From the NCBI GenBank assembly GCA_030762175.1, contig CM060835.1, positions 84,036,001 to 84,100,000 of the forward strand: DNA of 64,000 nucleotides, read 5' to 3'. The position numbers and the translations under genes were made by a program. A model generated the notes under the pieces. The model saw only the letters and a program-made list of their open reading frames with translations. It was not told where the DNA came from and did not search any database. This document shows, in pieces, positions 36,040 through 46,910 of this stretch. This stretch comes from Metallyticus violacea. Taxonomy: Eukaryota; Arthropoda; Insecta; Mantodea; Metallyticidae. Every line of letters starts with the position of its first letter. Position 1 is the first letter of the stretch.

Positions 36040-37515
36040 ATTAGTCTGTGATACTGGTAAAGGACTAACTCTACCCCATAAATATTTATATGATAGGATG
36101 GATAGAGAAGTTCAATGGTACAAATTAGGTAAGAAGGGTCTAAGTGGGAATATGATCAGTATATTACAGGAATAATATCAAAACAGATTTTGTGTCAAGT
36201 GTGGCTTTGGGGAAGTTACTAATCCTGTGGGACAGGAGAGAGGGCTTAGGCAAGAATGTAAATTAAGCCCTATATTGTTTAATTTGTTTATTGATGATAT
36301 TTTGGATAGCTTAAGCAGGTTTTGTACTCACGTGCCTGGGTTACTTTATGCAGATGATTTGGCGGTATGTTCAATATGAGTAATTGGCTTAAAGTTAGCT
36401 ATAGATGAGATTGATAAGTATTGTGAAGAGTGGGGATTGAAGGAGATCAGAATAAAACTAAATTCATGGTTTTTAAAATGGGAAATAAACTGCCTAAGGA
36501 TGAGAAATGGCTCATGGAAGGAAAAAGAAATTCAGGCAGTTAGTGAATTCTGATATCTGAACATAAAGTTGAGTAGTAATGGAGGTTGGGGAAAAACAGA
36601 AAAGAACTGCACTGACAAAGGGAAAAATGGCCATGATAGTGATAAAAAGTTTAAATAGGATGCCAGTAATGAATATCAAGTAGTTTGAATGGCTTTATTC
36701 TGCCTTGGTTGAATCACGATGGATTTATGGAGGGAAAATTTCGGGTATAGAGGAGGGATGGTGTAAAACATCTTTAGTACTAAAAATTTTCTATAAATTA
36801 ATTTTGGGAGTTCCCAATAATACTAAAAATGCAAGAGCATTGATAGAGTTAGGAAAAGTAAGTGTCAGAGGATTAATGATGGAGAAAGTATTGAAATATT
36901 TATTTAGGGTTCAAGAGCTATTGGACACTGACATTGTGAAAATATGCCTGAAATATCAAGAAAACAATTTGGGTATAAAGATTGATAACTGGTTGAACAA
37001 AATTAGAGAACAGTTATTTAGAAATGGGCTAGGACACTTTTGGGTTAAAATTGGATATTTTAGAAAAGGTTGTTGCAGGGAAGTGAGATCAAGAATGGAA
37101 GATACGGATAAACAAATTTTATTGGCCCAGATTAGGAAGAAAAGTTCACTAGCTTATTATAATGAATTAAAAGATGATCCAGAAAAAGAGAAGTATAAAT
37201 TAATTTGCAAGAAAAATGAAAGAAAGGGATAGCATGGTTTCGATTAAGTGTTTGGAAACTAAGGGTAATCATGGGAGATGTTATTCCAAGAATGTATCTC
37301 ATCTGTGGGGAGAAGGAAGATGAAATTCATATTATCTTCAAATGTAAAGCCACAAATGTTTGGGAGGAAAGTTTAATTAATAAGAAATAGTTAATGAGGA
37401 ATAAAGAAATTGTATTGAGAAAGATTTTTGAAGATGGTGAAAACATACCCAAATTAGGGGAGTTTTTATGGAAAGTAAAAATGAAATGGAAACGGTCATT
37501 TGAAAGATATGTAAT
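36040..37515 (+). pseudogene. LINE with RT, YADD and C-terminal Cys motif
   Basis: RT motif pieces: GLRQECKLSPILFNLFIDDI (36240), then GLLYADDLAV (36337; YADD catalytic core), followed by LSSNGGWG. The longest open frame is 36705-37232 (GVPNNTKNARALIELGKVSV, then EKVLKYLFRVQELLDTDIVK). The tail has ICGEKEDEIHIIFKC, a CxxC-H-C-like motif. It is related to the LINEs at 10-12.7 kb and 59 kb but less decayed. Confidence 0.85.
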
Positions 37516-37739
37516 TTAGATAAATTTTGGGTGAAAAAGAATACCTATACGATTATGAAAAATGTCATTGGTCTGGGAACAGGGGGGAGTGAAATTATAT
37601 TAAATTTATTGAATTATTGAGATTGAGATATTGGAAATTGCTCTGGAAAATGAATACATGTAGCATTGTAGTTAGTTTTAATAATAATTCAATTTGTGTG
37701 TTTTAAACATCTGACTCAGAATAGATTATTATAGTTGGT

Positions 37740-38450
37740 ATTTGTGAAATAAAGAAATTAGTAGTTTGTAGGGATTGTAGTTAGCTGACAAAATAATTAG
37801 TATAAGTAGAGTAAGTGAAATATTTATCTTAGTGCCTTGGTTGAGTGGGAGCCTAGTCCCCTGGAATTCCAGTAGGATGCTGCTGATGAACCGGGGACTA
37901 GTAGCTGATGCAATCAATGTAGAAAATTTGTACTTTAACTATCTAGAATTTAGGTAAAGATGTTAGTATAAATGTATTATTGTCAACAATTGTAATTGTG
38001 AGAGGTCACACCTCAAGATAGATGGAGGCCCTGTTGTAGTTTGTTTTTGAATTTTTCATAGCACTTTATAAATTTAAAATTTGATTATAGAAGATGTTTG
38101 AGAAATAAAAGAATTAGTAGTTTGTAAACACTGTAGCTAGCTGATAAAATAATGGTTTAGGTACAGTAATTGAAATATTTTATTTTAATCCCCTGGGTTG
38201 GGTCAGAGCTTAGTCCCCTGGAATTCCAGTAGGCTACTGTGATGAACCGGGGAGAAGAGCAAGATGCAATCAAGGTGGAAATTTTATACCTTATTTAATT
38301 ATTTATAATTTAAATAAATGGTTAGTATAAAATCATCATTGTATTAAAATTTCTTTAATCGCGAGGAGGTACACCTAATATAGCATGGGCCAGATAGGCG
38401 GAGATCTCTTGTAGTTTATATTTTTCTTAGCACTTTCAATAGATTTCCAA
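37740..38450 (+). repeat. Two tandem ~356-bp units at the LINE 3' end
   Basis: Units about 37740-38095 and 38096-38450. Both contain ATTAGTAGTTTGTA near the start, TAGTCCCCTGGAATTCCAGT, GATGAACCGGGGA, GATGCAATCAA and a final TTGTAGTTT-rich AT tail. The units have diverged, so the duplication is not recent. They are directly downstream of the LINE ORF, which makes them part of its 3' UTR. Confidence 0.75.
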
Positions 38451-38757
38451 TTTCAAATATTTATAAGACACACATAATTTTATTTAGAAGTAAAAGGAAT
38501 TAAATAAATACCATAATATGTGTACAGCATTTAGCATAGAAAAAAAATTCCATAGTACAGTATTTTGATATATTAACCTTAATTATCTGTGTACATATGC
38601 AAAGGGCATAAATCTGAATCCTAGTTTATCACTTTCCTCAAAGGATGAATGCTAGCACTATTGTACCTTAACATTTATTTATGATATTTATGCATTGTGG
38701 ATGGGAAATATAACACTTTCAGTTCAATAACATATAAATGTAAACTGTTATGTCCTT

Positions 38758-39508
38758 TAATTGATATCAATGTATGATTCAGTTGAACTACACACTCTTA
38801 AAGCTTCACTTACTTTTCATAAATGTATGGAACCGTTTTCGAGAACATTTAGTTCCCATCTTCAGCCAGGCTAAACTTCAACTGTCGGATCATTTGTTGA
38901 GCTGTGGGAATGTATATTCTGCTCTGGTGGCAGTGGGATAAACTTGTAGTTTATATTTTCATCCCAGGCAATGTTGAAGTTCATTATGCTGTCTTTGTAT
39001 TTGTAGATGTAGATTTTCTCCCAGGTTACTAATTCCGTAGGTCCTTGTACTGATTTTAATAATTTTGCTTTATTTATTATGTCGTGATTTTGTGTCCAAA
39101 AACGATATGCTACTGCTGATTTCTCTATTTGCTTGTACTTTATATTCCTGAAATGTTCCTTTAACCGTGTGCCTATGTTTCTCTTTGTTTTTCCAATGTA
39201 GATTTTTTTCACATTCTGCACAGTTTATTTTGTAAATACCTGATTTTTCTTCTTGTGGAATACAAATACAAAGACAGCATAATGAACTTCGACATTGCCG
39301 GGGATGAAAACATAAACTACAAGTTTATCACACTGCCACCAGAGCAGAATATACATTCCCACAGCTCAACGAATGATCCAACAGTTGAACTTTAGCCTGG
39401 CTGAAGATGGGAACTAAATGTTCTCGAAACTGGTTCCATACATTTATAAAAAGTAAGTGAAGTTTTAAGAGTGTGTAGTTCAACTGAATCATACATTGAT
39501 ATCAATTA
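38758..39508 (-). mobile_element. PLE C fragment: GIY-YIG ORF with 248-bp inverted arms
   Basis: Arms 38758-39005 and 39261-39508 are reverse complements in register over 248 bp. The minus-strand frame 38871-39221 gives KIYIGKTKRNIGTRLKEHFR, then YKQIEKSAVAYRFWTQNHDI, WEKIYIYKYKDSIMNF: the C-terminal GIY-YIG endonuclease of a Penelope element, open for 116 codons. The right arm repeats the last coding part. The right edge lies 97 bp upstream of the next neurexin exon. Confidence 0.88.
39401..39435 (+). ncRNA. Hammerhead-like motif, PLE C right arm
   Basis: CTGAAGA at 39401-39407, then a hairpin pairing GGGAAC with GTTCTC, then GAAACTGGTT at 39426-39435. The core is complete except for a T after the first block. 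The mirror copy is at 38831-38865 on the minus strand, and related copies are at about 43890-43925 and 32588-32622. Confidence 0.6.
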
Positions 39509-39605
39509 ATACGATTAGCTTCACTGTGCAAGTTCCAATTTACATTTAAATGTTACATCCTTGTTCAACTTAGCAGCTGTTATTCTGTACATTTCTTTTA
39601 TGCAG

Positions 39606-39844
39606 GACATCAGTTAAGTGTTTTCAATAGCCAAGCAACTGTCCAGATTGGTGGAAAATGGAATCGTGCCAAACAGCGAGTGGAGAGACCATTCTCAGGT
39701 GTGATGGCTGGCCTGGTGTTAAATGGATTAAGACTCCTTGATTTAGCAAGTGAGAAAGATGCACGAACATCAGTGCGAGGAGATGTGCAGCTTATGACAG
39801 GCATCAGAGATAGACAGCATGAACCTCTTCAGCGAATGCAGCAG
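39606..39844 (+). CDS. Nrx-1: Neurexin exon: end of LNS6 and start of stalk
   Basis: A 239-bp exon, phase 1 in and phase 0 out (acceptor ttttatgcag, donor CAG|GTACAC). It begins HQLSVFNSQATVQIGGKWN; the Asn of VFN corresponds to a Ca2+-coordinating residue of LNS6. It then has FSGVMAGLVLNGLRLLDLAS and ends RQHEPLQRMQQ, an insect-type stalk start. Joining directly to the exon ending at 31332 gives the SS4-minus form. Confidence 0.97.
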
Positions 39845-41241
39845 GTACACACTTGTCTATATTATTTGAGGGCTTAAGGATAGAGGTGAATGAATTAAAT
39901 GGAAAAAAAAAAAGAAAGTTTTCATAATAGTATCAGTGTTAAATAATATGTCTTCTGTTTCAGTCAAATATAGTGCTGGCAGCAAAAAGAAAAGGAACAA
40001 AAGAAATAAAATTTTACCCATTTCATAAAAGTTCTTTTCATAAAGAAGTCTGTAATAACTAAGCCTCTAACTGTGGTAAAGGTTTTCTTGAAGTTTGCAG
40101 TTCACTCTGTTCCATTTTAATATATCTATAAACTAATTGCCTTTGTCTTATAAATCATTAGTTACGAGTGCATTGCTATAAACTTATAAATCTTTCTACA
40201 GAATACTGTTTATAAGATTTTTCTAATTCTTTATTACTTTCTCTATGTTTACCTTGGTGAATATTTGTTTTTCATTCCTGCTATTATCTATGGGACAAAG
40301 GAAGTGTAAAGAATAAAGCTAATGTTGTTATGTTAGAAATATTTCTGGAGTCCATGCAGCATACAGTTATCCAGATTAATGCAGAAAATTTCCTCCCTAA
40401 CGTTAGAAAATTTACCCTTATAACTTGTCAATATGAGAAATTTAATCTGGAATCTTTCAAATCTGAAGACATTCATATCATAAAATCTCAGTAATAAAGG
40501 TGGAAAAATTTGTTTTATAATATGCATAACATTTATTAATATTGATAAACTCCTTTTTTCACTTCCTCTCCTCACTATATCTATCCAGCTTTGTAATATC
40601 CCAGGATTTAATAAATGAATTGGTAACAAAATTTATGCAAACATACTTTGCAGCAACATGGACATTATTATAATGTAGTTAGTATTAAAGAAACATCAAC
40701 TGTCACTGTATTATACTCTGTTATAAAATTAGTGTTTGCATCAGCTGCCACAGTTTTATGCTCTGTTGTAAAATTATTGTTTGTTTGGCCTTTTTTATTT
40801 ATTATGTATATTTTTTTATGTTTTCCATATTTTACTTTGCATCTTTTTCATTTCTGTAAACTTCCAGCTGCAATTGTTTGTTTGATTTAAAAGTACAAAC
40901 ATTAAATTAAAACATAATAATTTCTATTAAACCCATATATATTTACATTAATACTGCTGATTCTAACCTTAGTAGTTTATGCAGAAAATCTTAAAGTAAA
41001 ATGAATACTCAGCAACTCATATCAAATGTTTGAGGTCAGAAGTTTTTCAGAATTCAATCACTTTCTGATTCTGAAATATTCTATATTAATAATGAGATAT
41101 TTTGGTAACTTTTAGATTCAAATCTAAACATGATACTCAGACGTTTTATAAGTAGTTTTGAATAGTGAGAATTTTTGCAGTTAAATATAGTATAATATAA
41201 AAATGATTATTGATAAATTACTCAAATTTCACTAATTACTG

Positions 41242-41275
41242 GAAATGTTTCAAAGGATGTTGCCTTCATCTTCAG
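41242..41275 (-). ncRNA. Hammerhead-like motif, left end of PLE A
   Basis: Minus strand CTGAAGA (41269-41275), hairpin GAAGGC/ATCCTTT, then GAAACATTTC. It mirrors the motif at 44140-44173, with the hexamer mutated from ACATGT to ACATTT. Confidence 0.5.
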
Positions 41276-41564
41276 CATGGTTCCACTGTCTGCTTCCCAG
41301 CATGGTATTAAGACGTCGTTCTCTGGATTTTACAAACTTAGTATAAAAATTATAAAAAATGGCAATAATCTGGAATTTGGCATATTCAGAAAAGATACCC
41401 ACACAGATAATTATATAAAAAACAACAGCCACAATCCAAAACAACATAAACTTGCTATAATCTCACGTTCAGATTAACAAACCTATGAATAAGCAAGACA
41501 GAATACAACCTAAATTTAGGTATTCATTTTTTACACTAAACTCCACTCACTTACACAAAAGTAA

Positions 41565-41597
41565 GACGTGTTTCGGGAGAATCTCTCCCATCTTCAA
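41565..41597 (-). ncRNA. Hammerhead-like motif, left end of PLE B
   Basis: Minus strand TTGAAGA, hairpin GGGAGA/TTCTCCC, then GAAACACGTC. It has one substitution in the conserved first block and ACACGT instead of a perfect palindrome. Confidence 0.48.
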
Positions 41598-43115
41598 TTG
41601 CTCACTGAACCGCCGTTACTCGAAATGATGGCTGGACAACTGGATGTTCCTATGGTGGCCTATGTTGGTTGAAGTAGGAAGTTGATGAGTTCATCCATTG
41701 GAGGAAACTGGAAATTCATTAGGTTTTCTCTATTTTTTAATATGAAAAATTTTTCCCAAGTGGATAACTCCAATGGGTTGTGAAGATAATTCAGCAGTTT
41801 AATTCCTGGTTTTATTTCATTTTTGGTCCAAAAGTGAGCTGCTCCTGCTGATTTATCCACCTGTTTAAACCGAATATTCCTAAAATGTTCTTTCCTCCGA
41901 ATTTCCTAATTTCCTTTTGTTTTGCCTTTGTTGCTCTGTTCACAATCTGCAATTTTATTTTGTAAATTCCTGATTTCTGTTCTGTTGGTATGGAGTCTTT
42001 TACTGTGCAACCTAATAAATTCTTGATGTTGCACCTGTTCTTTGAAGATTTCCTTGAACTTGTTGTGGTAAATTGGATGGTAGGTGAAACTTTTGAATTT
42101 GTATTCTTCTTTTATGTTTTTCAGTGTGGAAACTTCCCTTATCCCTTTTTGTGTTTTAGATTTATTGATGAGTTTTATTAATGAGTTTGTTGAAACCATT
42201 GATTATAGCTGTCTTTATTATTTGTTTGTATTTAATTTTGTACTCTGCTTCTGTGAGTGGAATATTCATCAACCTGTGTGCTAAACTGTGAAAAACTGCA
42301 TATTTCTTGTGAAATGGGGTTATAACTCTCATTTTTGATGTAGTTTTCTGTGTGTGATTATTTTCTGTAAATTCCAAAATTCAAACAATCTCCATTTCTT
42401 TATAATTTTTAAATATAGAAATGGTAGCCACCCATTTCTTTCTTCTTCTATAGTAAATTATATAGATTCATGTTGCAAATTAAGAAGTTTCAGGGCATCT
42501 ATTGAGTGTTTCTTTGGTATTATTGCAAAAATATCATCCACATACCTATACCATGACTTCAAAATTAAAGCGAAGGCTTTTGTGATGTGTATTTCAAATG
42601 AGCTCATGAATAGCTCTGCTAGAAAAGGTGACAAGGAGTTTCCCATAGCTAGGCCTAAAACTTGTTGGTAATATTTTTTGTTGAAGCTGAAGTAACTTTG
42701 TTTAATGCAAATATTAGTAAGTTTTACTAAGTCTTCTATTTCTTCTGTTTTTAAATTTTTGATGTTAACCATTTCTTCAGTATAAGGATAAGTTTCTCTA
42801 TAGGTATGCTTGGAAATAAGGCTTTTACATCAAATGAAACCATTATATCTCCAGTCATAATTCTGCTATTTTCAAGTTTTTTAACTAGGTCAACTGAATT
42901 TTTAATGCTCAAACTTTGGAATCTCTTAAAATAATTGAAGACTTTGATCAATTTTTTTGATACCTGGTATGTGGGTGAATTGATATTGAGAAAACCTAAT
43001 GAATTTCGAGTTTCCTCCTATGGATGAACTCGACAACTTCCTACTTCTACCAACAGAGGCCAGGAACATCTGGTTGTCCAGCTATCATTTCGAGTAATGA
43101 CAGTTCAGTGAGCAA

Positions 43116-43148
43116 CTGAAGATGGGAGAGATTCTCCCAAAACGCGTC
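43116..43148 (+). ncRNA. Hammerhead-like motif, right end of PLE B
   Basis: CTGAAGA at 43116-43122, hairpin GGGAGA/TTCTCCC, then AAAACGCGTC with self-complementary ACGCGT. The G of the GAAA block is lost. The partner at 41565-41597 (minus) keeps GAAA (GAAACACGTC) but has lost the first C of CTGAAGA. Confidence 0.5.
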
Positions 43149-43815
43149 TTACTTTTGTGTAAGTGAGTGGAGTTTAGTGTAAAAAATGAATACCTAAGTT
43201 TAGGTTATATTGCCACTCCATTGTCAACAGCTTCGTAAGTACAATATTTAAAGACAGAATACATTTTGGAATACCATAAAATCATAGATATAGCACAGAA
43301 AAATTGTTACACAATTAGATCTGGTCAACAGGAAAATGGAAAAATTCAAAAAACAAAAACAAATAAAAGATATCAATGCACTAAAAGGCCACAAAGGAGA
43401 TCATATATATAAGAAATTCAAATTCCACCCATGGGTACATAAAAAATTCCTGAAGATTTTTAAGGAGGCAAACATCATTTTGCCTCCTGTAAACAAATGT
43501 AGTTTAAAAAAAACTCCTAAAAACCAACACAAAAGACAAAATTCTGCCAGGAAAGCAATTAGGCATTTACAAAATCAGTTGCAAAGACTGCAACATGAAA
43601 TACATAGGCAAAACAAAAAGAAATATTACCATACAATTAAAGGAACATGTGAGAAATGTAAAATATAAACACATTGAAAAATCAGCAATAGCAGATCATT
43701 TCTGGCAAAAGAACCATGAATTTCAAAAGAAATCAAAACTCTTAAAAGTTCTTCAAAAACCCATAGAATTAACAGTATGGGAAAATATATTCATAAACAA
43801 AAACAAGGAAAATTT

Positions 43816-44024
43816 GTTAATTGATATCATTGTATGATTCAGTTGAACTACACACTCTTAAAGCTTCACTTACTTTCATAAATGTATGGAACCAGTTTCG
43901 AGAACATTTAGTTCCCATCTTCAGCCAGGCTAAAGTTCAATTCATTTCAGTTGAACTACACACTCTTAACATGATTAATTGATTAATATGATTAGCTTCA
44001 CTATGCAAGTTCCAATTTACATTT
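43816..44024 (-). mobile_element. Solo PLE C terminus inserted in PLE A
   Basis: Flanked by the 11-bp repeat AAGGAAAATTT at 43805-43815 and 44025-44035. The insert matches the PLE C arm (TGATTCAGTTGAACTACACA, AAGCTTCACTTAC, then CGAGAACATTTAGTTCCCAT, minus-strand hammerhead-like core at about 43890-43925). It has no coding sequence, so it is a terminus-only insertion, the third layer of the nest. It cuts the GIY-YIG frame of PLE A, which resumes as NFDLANNC-like sequence after it. Confidence 0.75.
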
Positions 44025-44139
44025 AAGGAAAATTTGGTTAATTTTGATCTTGCAAACAATTGTAGCCTCATCACTAAATTCGTAAAATCCACAGAGCGAC
44101 ATCTTAATACCATGCTGGGAAGCAGACAGGGGAACTATG

Positions 44140-44173
44140 CTGAAGATGAAGGCAACAGCCTTTGAAACATGTC
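44140..44173 (+). ncRNA. Hammerhead-like motif, right end of PLE A
   Basis: CTGAAGA at 44140-44146, then a hairpin AAGGC-AACA-GCCTT, then GAAACATGTC at 44164-44173. This is among the best-preserved cores in the window: the GAAA block is intact and the hexamer ACATGT is self-complementary. Confidence 0.62.
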
Positions 44174-44539
44174 CAAATAAGTGGAACAAAATCAGTGAAA
44201 TTTGAGTGATTTCCTCAAAAATAATTTGTTATACGGAACCAGAGTTATATTACACACACACCTTATAATCTAGCCATTTTTTAAAATTGTCAACAGTATC
44301 TTTACACCACAAAGCAGAGAATAAGGAAAAAAACAGAATGAGTTATGCATGTATATCTTGTATGTAAAACTGTGTGGAAAATCCTATGTGGTGTTCCAGC
44401 CTACACAAAGGCAATTTTATTGATATTATTTTAAGAACTTGCCTAAAACAACATAACTTATAAGGCTCAAAAGGTGAGTAATTTATAACCCTATACTTCA
44501 CTAGTTAGGATTTATTTGCAGAAAATATTCTCAAAGTCT

Positions 44540-45749
44540 GTGTAAATTGTTCTATAGCCAATAGGGAATTTCCAGATTGTCTTAAAGTAGGATTGTAGCT
44601 AGGCTGCTACAAAAAGGATATTAGCAACTATACACCAATTGCACTAACATTTGAATTACACAACATTTTGAAAAGGGTTTTATTGAAATGGCTTAAACTA
44701 TTTTTAGAGAAAGACAATAACATTGTTAATTTTCAACATTGTTTCAGGAAAAAATAACCTACAAATATTAGTCAATGATTTATACACAAAATAACAAATC
44801 TAGAGAACAGCAAAAGAGTTGGTACTTTATTTTTTTACCCATCTAAAGCCTTCAACTGCATAGATATCTTGCTATAGAAACTAGAAACTTATAGCATAAG
44901 AAAATTAGTTAGGAATTTATTCAGTTTGTATTTAACAGGTTAGAAGCAATCAACCGCAATCTATCATAAACATGACAAATTAATAACAAATATACAATCT
45001 TAAATTTGAAACTGTTACTTATGGGGTCCCACAAGGATTGCATTAGGTCTTTTACTCTTTATTCTATATGTTAATGGTATTCCTGTCTTATTGAATACTA
45101 AAAGAATACTCTATGCTGATGATACAACTGCAGTATGCTGGAAGAAAATCAATGAAAACTTAAATAGTACTATGGTACATGCTATTGATTCATTATTTCA
45201 GTTTTTTAAAATAAACAATCATATATATAATTAACTAGTCAGTTAGCTGATGATGTGAACAAAGAGTTTGTAAAACTAGTTCTATATATATAAACAAGTA
45301 AGCGGAGCAACAGAGTGTGTAGTTTGACTCAATCATACATTGATCTTAATTAAAATCTTACATGTAATATGACAAAAACTTCATTAACACAGTTCAATTT
45401 AGGGAATACAAGTTCTGTACTAAATACTTTACCAGTTGCAAACTGCAACATTACAGATGTAAATAAATACAAATTTCTAAGAATATTTATTGAAGTAAAT
45501 TAACATGATCAGCAACTCCTTGTACCTCTTAAGACATTTTAAGTAAAAATAGTCTAAAAATGATATATTATGACATCATATACCCTCAATTTTTATTTGA
45601 CATAGAAATTTGGAGCTCTTCTGCAAGAACCAACATGGGAAGGGTTTTTAATCTACAGAAGAAAGTGAACAGATTAGCCTACCACCTATATGCTAGGGAG
45701 TCATGCAGGGAAACTTTTAAAGATTAACAAAATTAACAAAAATTTGTTC

Positions 45750-45786
<37 letters not shown>

Positions 45787-46160
45787 ATAACATTTGCAAT
45801 TCAAAACAAAACCTAAGAAATTCATCCACATAACACAACATACAATATTGATCATTTTAGTCAAAGATTTAGTAAAGCTTCTCCAGAAAAAGATGCCAAT
45901 GTCATGGGTTTACTTCTCTACAAAAAATTGCCTACCTATGTAAAACAGTCCAGTGGCACACATTTCAAAAATAAACTGAAGAGCTGATTAAACAAAATTT
46001 TGTACAGCATGGATGAATTATAATTTATTAAATGTTAATGTAAACATATAAATAACATATGTACTATTTTTGTTCTTTTCTTTGACAATGTCAAAAACTA
46101 TAACAGGTCTATTGACAATAAATCCATAGCATTCCATCCTATTCCATCCTATCCAACCAT
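44540..46160 (+). pseudogene. Jockey-like LINE relic, RT to 3' end
   Basis: Broken frames give VTYGVPQG (45015), YADDTTAV-like (45115) and ARTNMGRVFNLQKKVNRLAY (45628), then a LYARESCRETFKD segment and LCKTVQWHTFQK-like C-terminus near 45950. This is the reverse transcriptase and C-terminal order of Jockey-type LINEs. The 3' end has ATTCCATCCTATTCCATCCTAT repeats near 46128-46160. A PLE terminus (about 45235-45365) and a (TA)n tract (45757-45782) interrupt it. Confidence 0.75.
45235..45365 (+). mobile_element. Solo PLE terminus inside the Jockey-like LINE
   Basis: Contains a hammerhead-like core at 45247-45282 (CTGATGA, then TAAAACTAGTTC with self-complementary ACTAGT), followed by AACAAGTAAGCGGAGCAACAG AGTGTGTAGTTTGACTCAATCATA-type terminal sequence (written here in parts), shared with the termini at 50311, 58561 and 38758. 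It breaks the LINE RT after the YADD block. Confidence 0.7.
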
Positions 46161-46500
46161 CCTCAGCTGGTGACATTATGGTTATAGGTGCATGTAGTAA
46201 GCATCTGGTGATTATACCTGTATTATACTTGATTCAAGTTGTCCAGCAGTGAAATTTTTAATTTCATAATGATTCTCATTATTGAGGATGAAACTTTTCT
46301 CCCATTTAGTCAATTCCACTAGATTCTTGACAGATTTTAGTAATAATGTAATGGATGGCTTCTGTTAAAATGGATACCTATCACTGACTTGTTTATGTAC
46401 ATACAAAGCTATATAGACAATGGAGTAGCCATGTCCTAATGTTGTATAAGTGGAGTTAGTATGAACATATTTAATAAATTTTAAACTGTATTACAAATTA
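46160..46500 (-). pseudogene. PLE G relic: GIY-YIG C-terminus and end
   Basis: On the minus strand, ITLLLKSVKNLVELTKWEKS, then FILNNENHYEIKNFTAGQLE matches the end of the PLE endonuclease. The outer end GTTGTATAAGTGGAGTTAGT and ATGAACATATTTAATAAATT is shared with the foldback at 30673-30841. Confidence 0.65.
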
Positions 46501-46614
46501 ATGAATTTTTGAACTTTATAATTATATTATCTCAAAACTTCTAATTTTATGAGTATTAACATAGCTTATCTTTGTAAACCACTACATATGTGCATGTAGG
46601 GCCAACAGGGCAGT

Positions 46615-46910
46615 CGGTTCTGGTGGTGTAGTGATAACCATACTTGCCTTCTAAACCCAAGATCGTGGGTTCAAACCCGGTTAGGATCAATGGATTTTTT
46701 CGGGTGTAAAAATCCTAGGTATGGCTTCCTTCGGAAGGGAAGTAAAGCCTCAGGTTCCGTGTCGTACATTTGCGGCACAATAAAGAATCTCAAGCCTGAA
46801 ATAAGAGGCCTCTGAGCAAAATTTGTTGGCCATTTCATGCCCTGAATTGAATGGGATGCTGATGACCTGAGCTGTTAAAAAGCATCCGTAAATAAATTAA
46901 ACCAATCAAA
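46615..46910 (+). mobile_element. tRNA-derived SINE, family 2, full length with TSD
   Basis: Direct repeat CCAACAGGGCAGT at 46602-46614 and 46911-46923. Box A lies in TCTGGTGGTGTAGTGATAAC and box B in GTGGGTTCAAACCC. The body has CTTCCTTCGGAAGGGAAGT, GTCGTACATTTGCGGCAC and GAGGCCTCTGAGCAAAATTT. The tail ends AAATAAATTAAACCAATCAAA. Confidence 0.94.

Larger units (their letters stand above)
31333..39605 (+). other. SS4-position intron
   Basis: An 8.3-kb intron at the SS4 junction (phase 1/1). I looked for a roughly 90-bp phase-1 exon with an NTDNER-like start and found none. It contains PLE D (32042-32676), a PLE RT relic (about 33000-34350), a foldback (34413-34581), isolated PLE B ends (35211-35330), a LINE (36040-38450) and PLE C (38758-39508). 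The stretches 31340-32040 and 35330-36040 show nothing convincing. Confidence 0.8.
41508..43250 (-). mobile_element. PLE family B, copy 1, inserted in PLE A with target duplication
   Basis: Flanked by the 13-bp direct repeat AAGACAGAATACA (41495-41507 and 43251-43263). The minus strand encodes RT in two frames: MVSFDVKALFPSIPIEKLI (42751-42951, motif A), then YYQQVLGLAMGNSLSPFLAE and WYRYVDDIFAII (42458-42772, motifs B and C). The linker and GIY-YIG tail follow (41660-42199: DKSAGAAHFWTKNE, LSTWEKFFILKNRENLMNFQ). Both ends carry inverted copies of the hammerhead-like terminus (41565-41597 minus, 43116-43148 plus). Frames are broken at several points. Confidence 0.87.
41220..44220 (+). mobile_element. 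PLE family A, host of two nested PLE insertions
   Basis: The left part (41220-41507) and right part (43251-44220) belong to one + strand PLE split by PLE B. The coding relic reads across the insertion: FGIFRKDTHTDNYIKNNSHN before it, then FKKQKQIKDINALKGHKGDH and KFKFHPWVHKKFLKIFKEAN after it, followed by MKYIGKTKRNITIQLKEHVR and KYKHIEKSAIADHFWQKNHE (GIY-YIG). The outer ends are inverted copies of each other: GTTTCAAAGGATGTTGCCTT on the left against AAGGCAACAGCCTTTGAAAC on the right. Confidence 0.82.

Noticed and set aside
46615..46690. Functional tRNA gene
   Set aside because: Box A and B are present, but acceptor-stem pairing is absent and the sequence continues into a repeated SINE body with a target duplication.
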